DNA from: Muribaculaceae bacterium
GTDB lineage: Bacteria > Bacteroidota > Bacteroidia > Bacteroidales > Muribaculaceae
Direction: 5' to 3'
Assembly (NCBI GenBank): GCA_017405965.1
Contig: JAFQZK010000031.1
Coordinates: 1-39,614 of the forward strand
Length of the DNA: 39,614 bases
In this document: positions 39,333-39,614 of the stretch, in pieces
How positions within the stretch are numbered: position 1 is the first letter of the stretch
How the letters are laid out: every line of letters starts with the position of its first letter
Notes under the pieces: model-generated
Told to the model about the DNA's origin: nothing
The model's input: the letters and a program-made list of their open reading frames with translations, nothing else
The model's database searches: none
Translations under genes and position numbers: made by a program

Positions 39333-39614
39333 TTATACATCGCCGATGCGCGTGATGCCGGCATGGAAATTCACCGTCTTGAGCGTGGGATTGCCGTAGA
39401 AGGCGTAGTCGCCGATCTCGGTGATCTGGTCGGGGATGGTGATGGAGGTGAGGTAGGTGGTGCCACTTGTGCAGAACTGTGTGGGCTTGGCTCCGGGAGC
39501 GAAGATGATTTTGGTCTTCTCCTTGTTGGTGAGCATGGTGTAGGTCACGGTGCCCTGGGTCGAAGCCAAGTGGGCAAAGTAGGGATTGCCCGACAGCACG
39601 GTCACGCCCGCCAG
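39333..39614 (-). CDS. host BspA-like leucine-rich-repeat protein, truncated by the prophage
   Basis: The frame is open from the window edge leftward for 93 codons. It contains LRR_5-type repeats (ITEIGDYAFYGNPTLKTVNF then HAGITRIGD). The repeat period is about 23 residues, and the last unit stops after its first third at Val-stop, where the proposed phage end begins (TGTATAA on this strand). The stop codon then comes from phage DNA and the gene is interrupted. Such proteins are secreted or surface-linked in Bacteroidales. Alternatively the gene ends naturally here. Confidence 0.7.
   Translation of the reverse strand: MAGVTVLSGNPYFAHLASTQGTVTYTMLTNKEKTKIIFAPGAKPTQFCTSGTTYLTSITIPDQITEIGDYAFYGNPTLKTVNFHAGITRIGDV

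Larger units (their letters stand above)
312..39339. mobile_element. Mu-like transposable prophage carrying a diversity-generating retroelement
   Basis: The block holds a MuA-like transposase, MuB-like ATPase, Gam, and Mu-type head genes (gp27/28/29/36/F/G/I-like), plus a tail module with a long tape measure protein. Near both ends lie matching sites in inverted orientation: CAAAACGAAACGTT at 322-335 and, read on the minus strand, CAAAACGAAATGTT at 39328-39315, with another copy at 39281-39268. The given ends are the TGT/ACA bases about 10 bp outside these sites. The exact ends are uncertain: a 5-bp TTGCG shared at 293-297 and 39326-39330 would suggest slightly different ends. There is no integrase gene, which fits transposition rather than site-specific integration. 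Confidence 0.85.

Overview
The window is an almost complete, integrated Mu-like (transposing) prophage of about 39 kb in a Bacteroidales genome. The host assignment rests on three things: Bacteroidetes-type promoters (TTG-N19-TAnnTTTG, found with exact spacing at least four times), AT-rich leaders in place of Shine-Dalgarno sequences, and host flanks typical of the order (a secreted protein on the left, a BspA-like leucine-rich-repeat protein on the right). The phage resembles the described Mu-like, DGR-carrying Bacteroidales phages of the Hankyphage type. How close it is cannot be judged without a search.

Layout. 1-196: start of a host gene on the minus strand. About 300-650: left phage end with two families of iterons. 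853-1643: LexA/S24-type repressor facing the early promoter across shared operators. 1644-8318: early operon (two small proteins, MuA-like transposase, MuB-like ATPase, small genes, a RecA-like ATPase, a structured non-coding stretch, a possible gp16/GemA-like protein, Gam, a zinc-finger protein), closed by a terminator. 8386-9608: new promoter, small HTH protein and two virion-assembly genes. 9621-12386: the core of a diversity-generating retroelement (DGR) with its own promoter (avd, template repeat TR, reverse transcriptase) and a structural-looking gene. 12431-14357: sRNA-like element, second HTH protein, Dam-like methyltransferase and a thymidylate-synthase-like enzyme. 14387-20357 on the minus strand: small genes and the head operon (MuF with a toxin-like tail, portal, gp36-like, terminase large and small subunits). 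20358-20555: divergent late control region. 20556-39111 on the plus strand: protease/scaffold, capsid, lysis genes, tail genes and a 1940-residue fibre/adhesin whose last 30 codons before TTT-TAA are the DGR variable repeat (VR). 39112-39339: hairpins and right phage end. 39333-39614: interrupted host gene.

How it works together. The repressor holds the early operon off. Transposase and its ATPase move the genome using the terminal sites, and Gam would shield ends. The two small HTH proteins are candidates for switching on the late divergent operons. The DGR copies a 90-base TR with adenine-directed errors into the fibre tip, 28,775 bases away, varying receptor binding. All seven TR/VR differences fall on TR adenines.

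Most notable observations: the TR is translated in frame inside the RT gene; a textbook-looking -1 frameshift signal joins portal to MuF; a thymidylate-synthase homologue carries the Asn-to-Asp change expected of a dCMP-specific enzyme; the MuF protein has an AT-rich C-terminal nuclease-toxin-like extension; and there are two candidate small RNAs plus a structured early-region RNA. Everything is read from sequence alone, with no database search.
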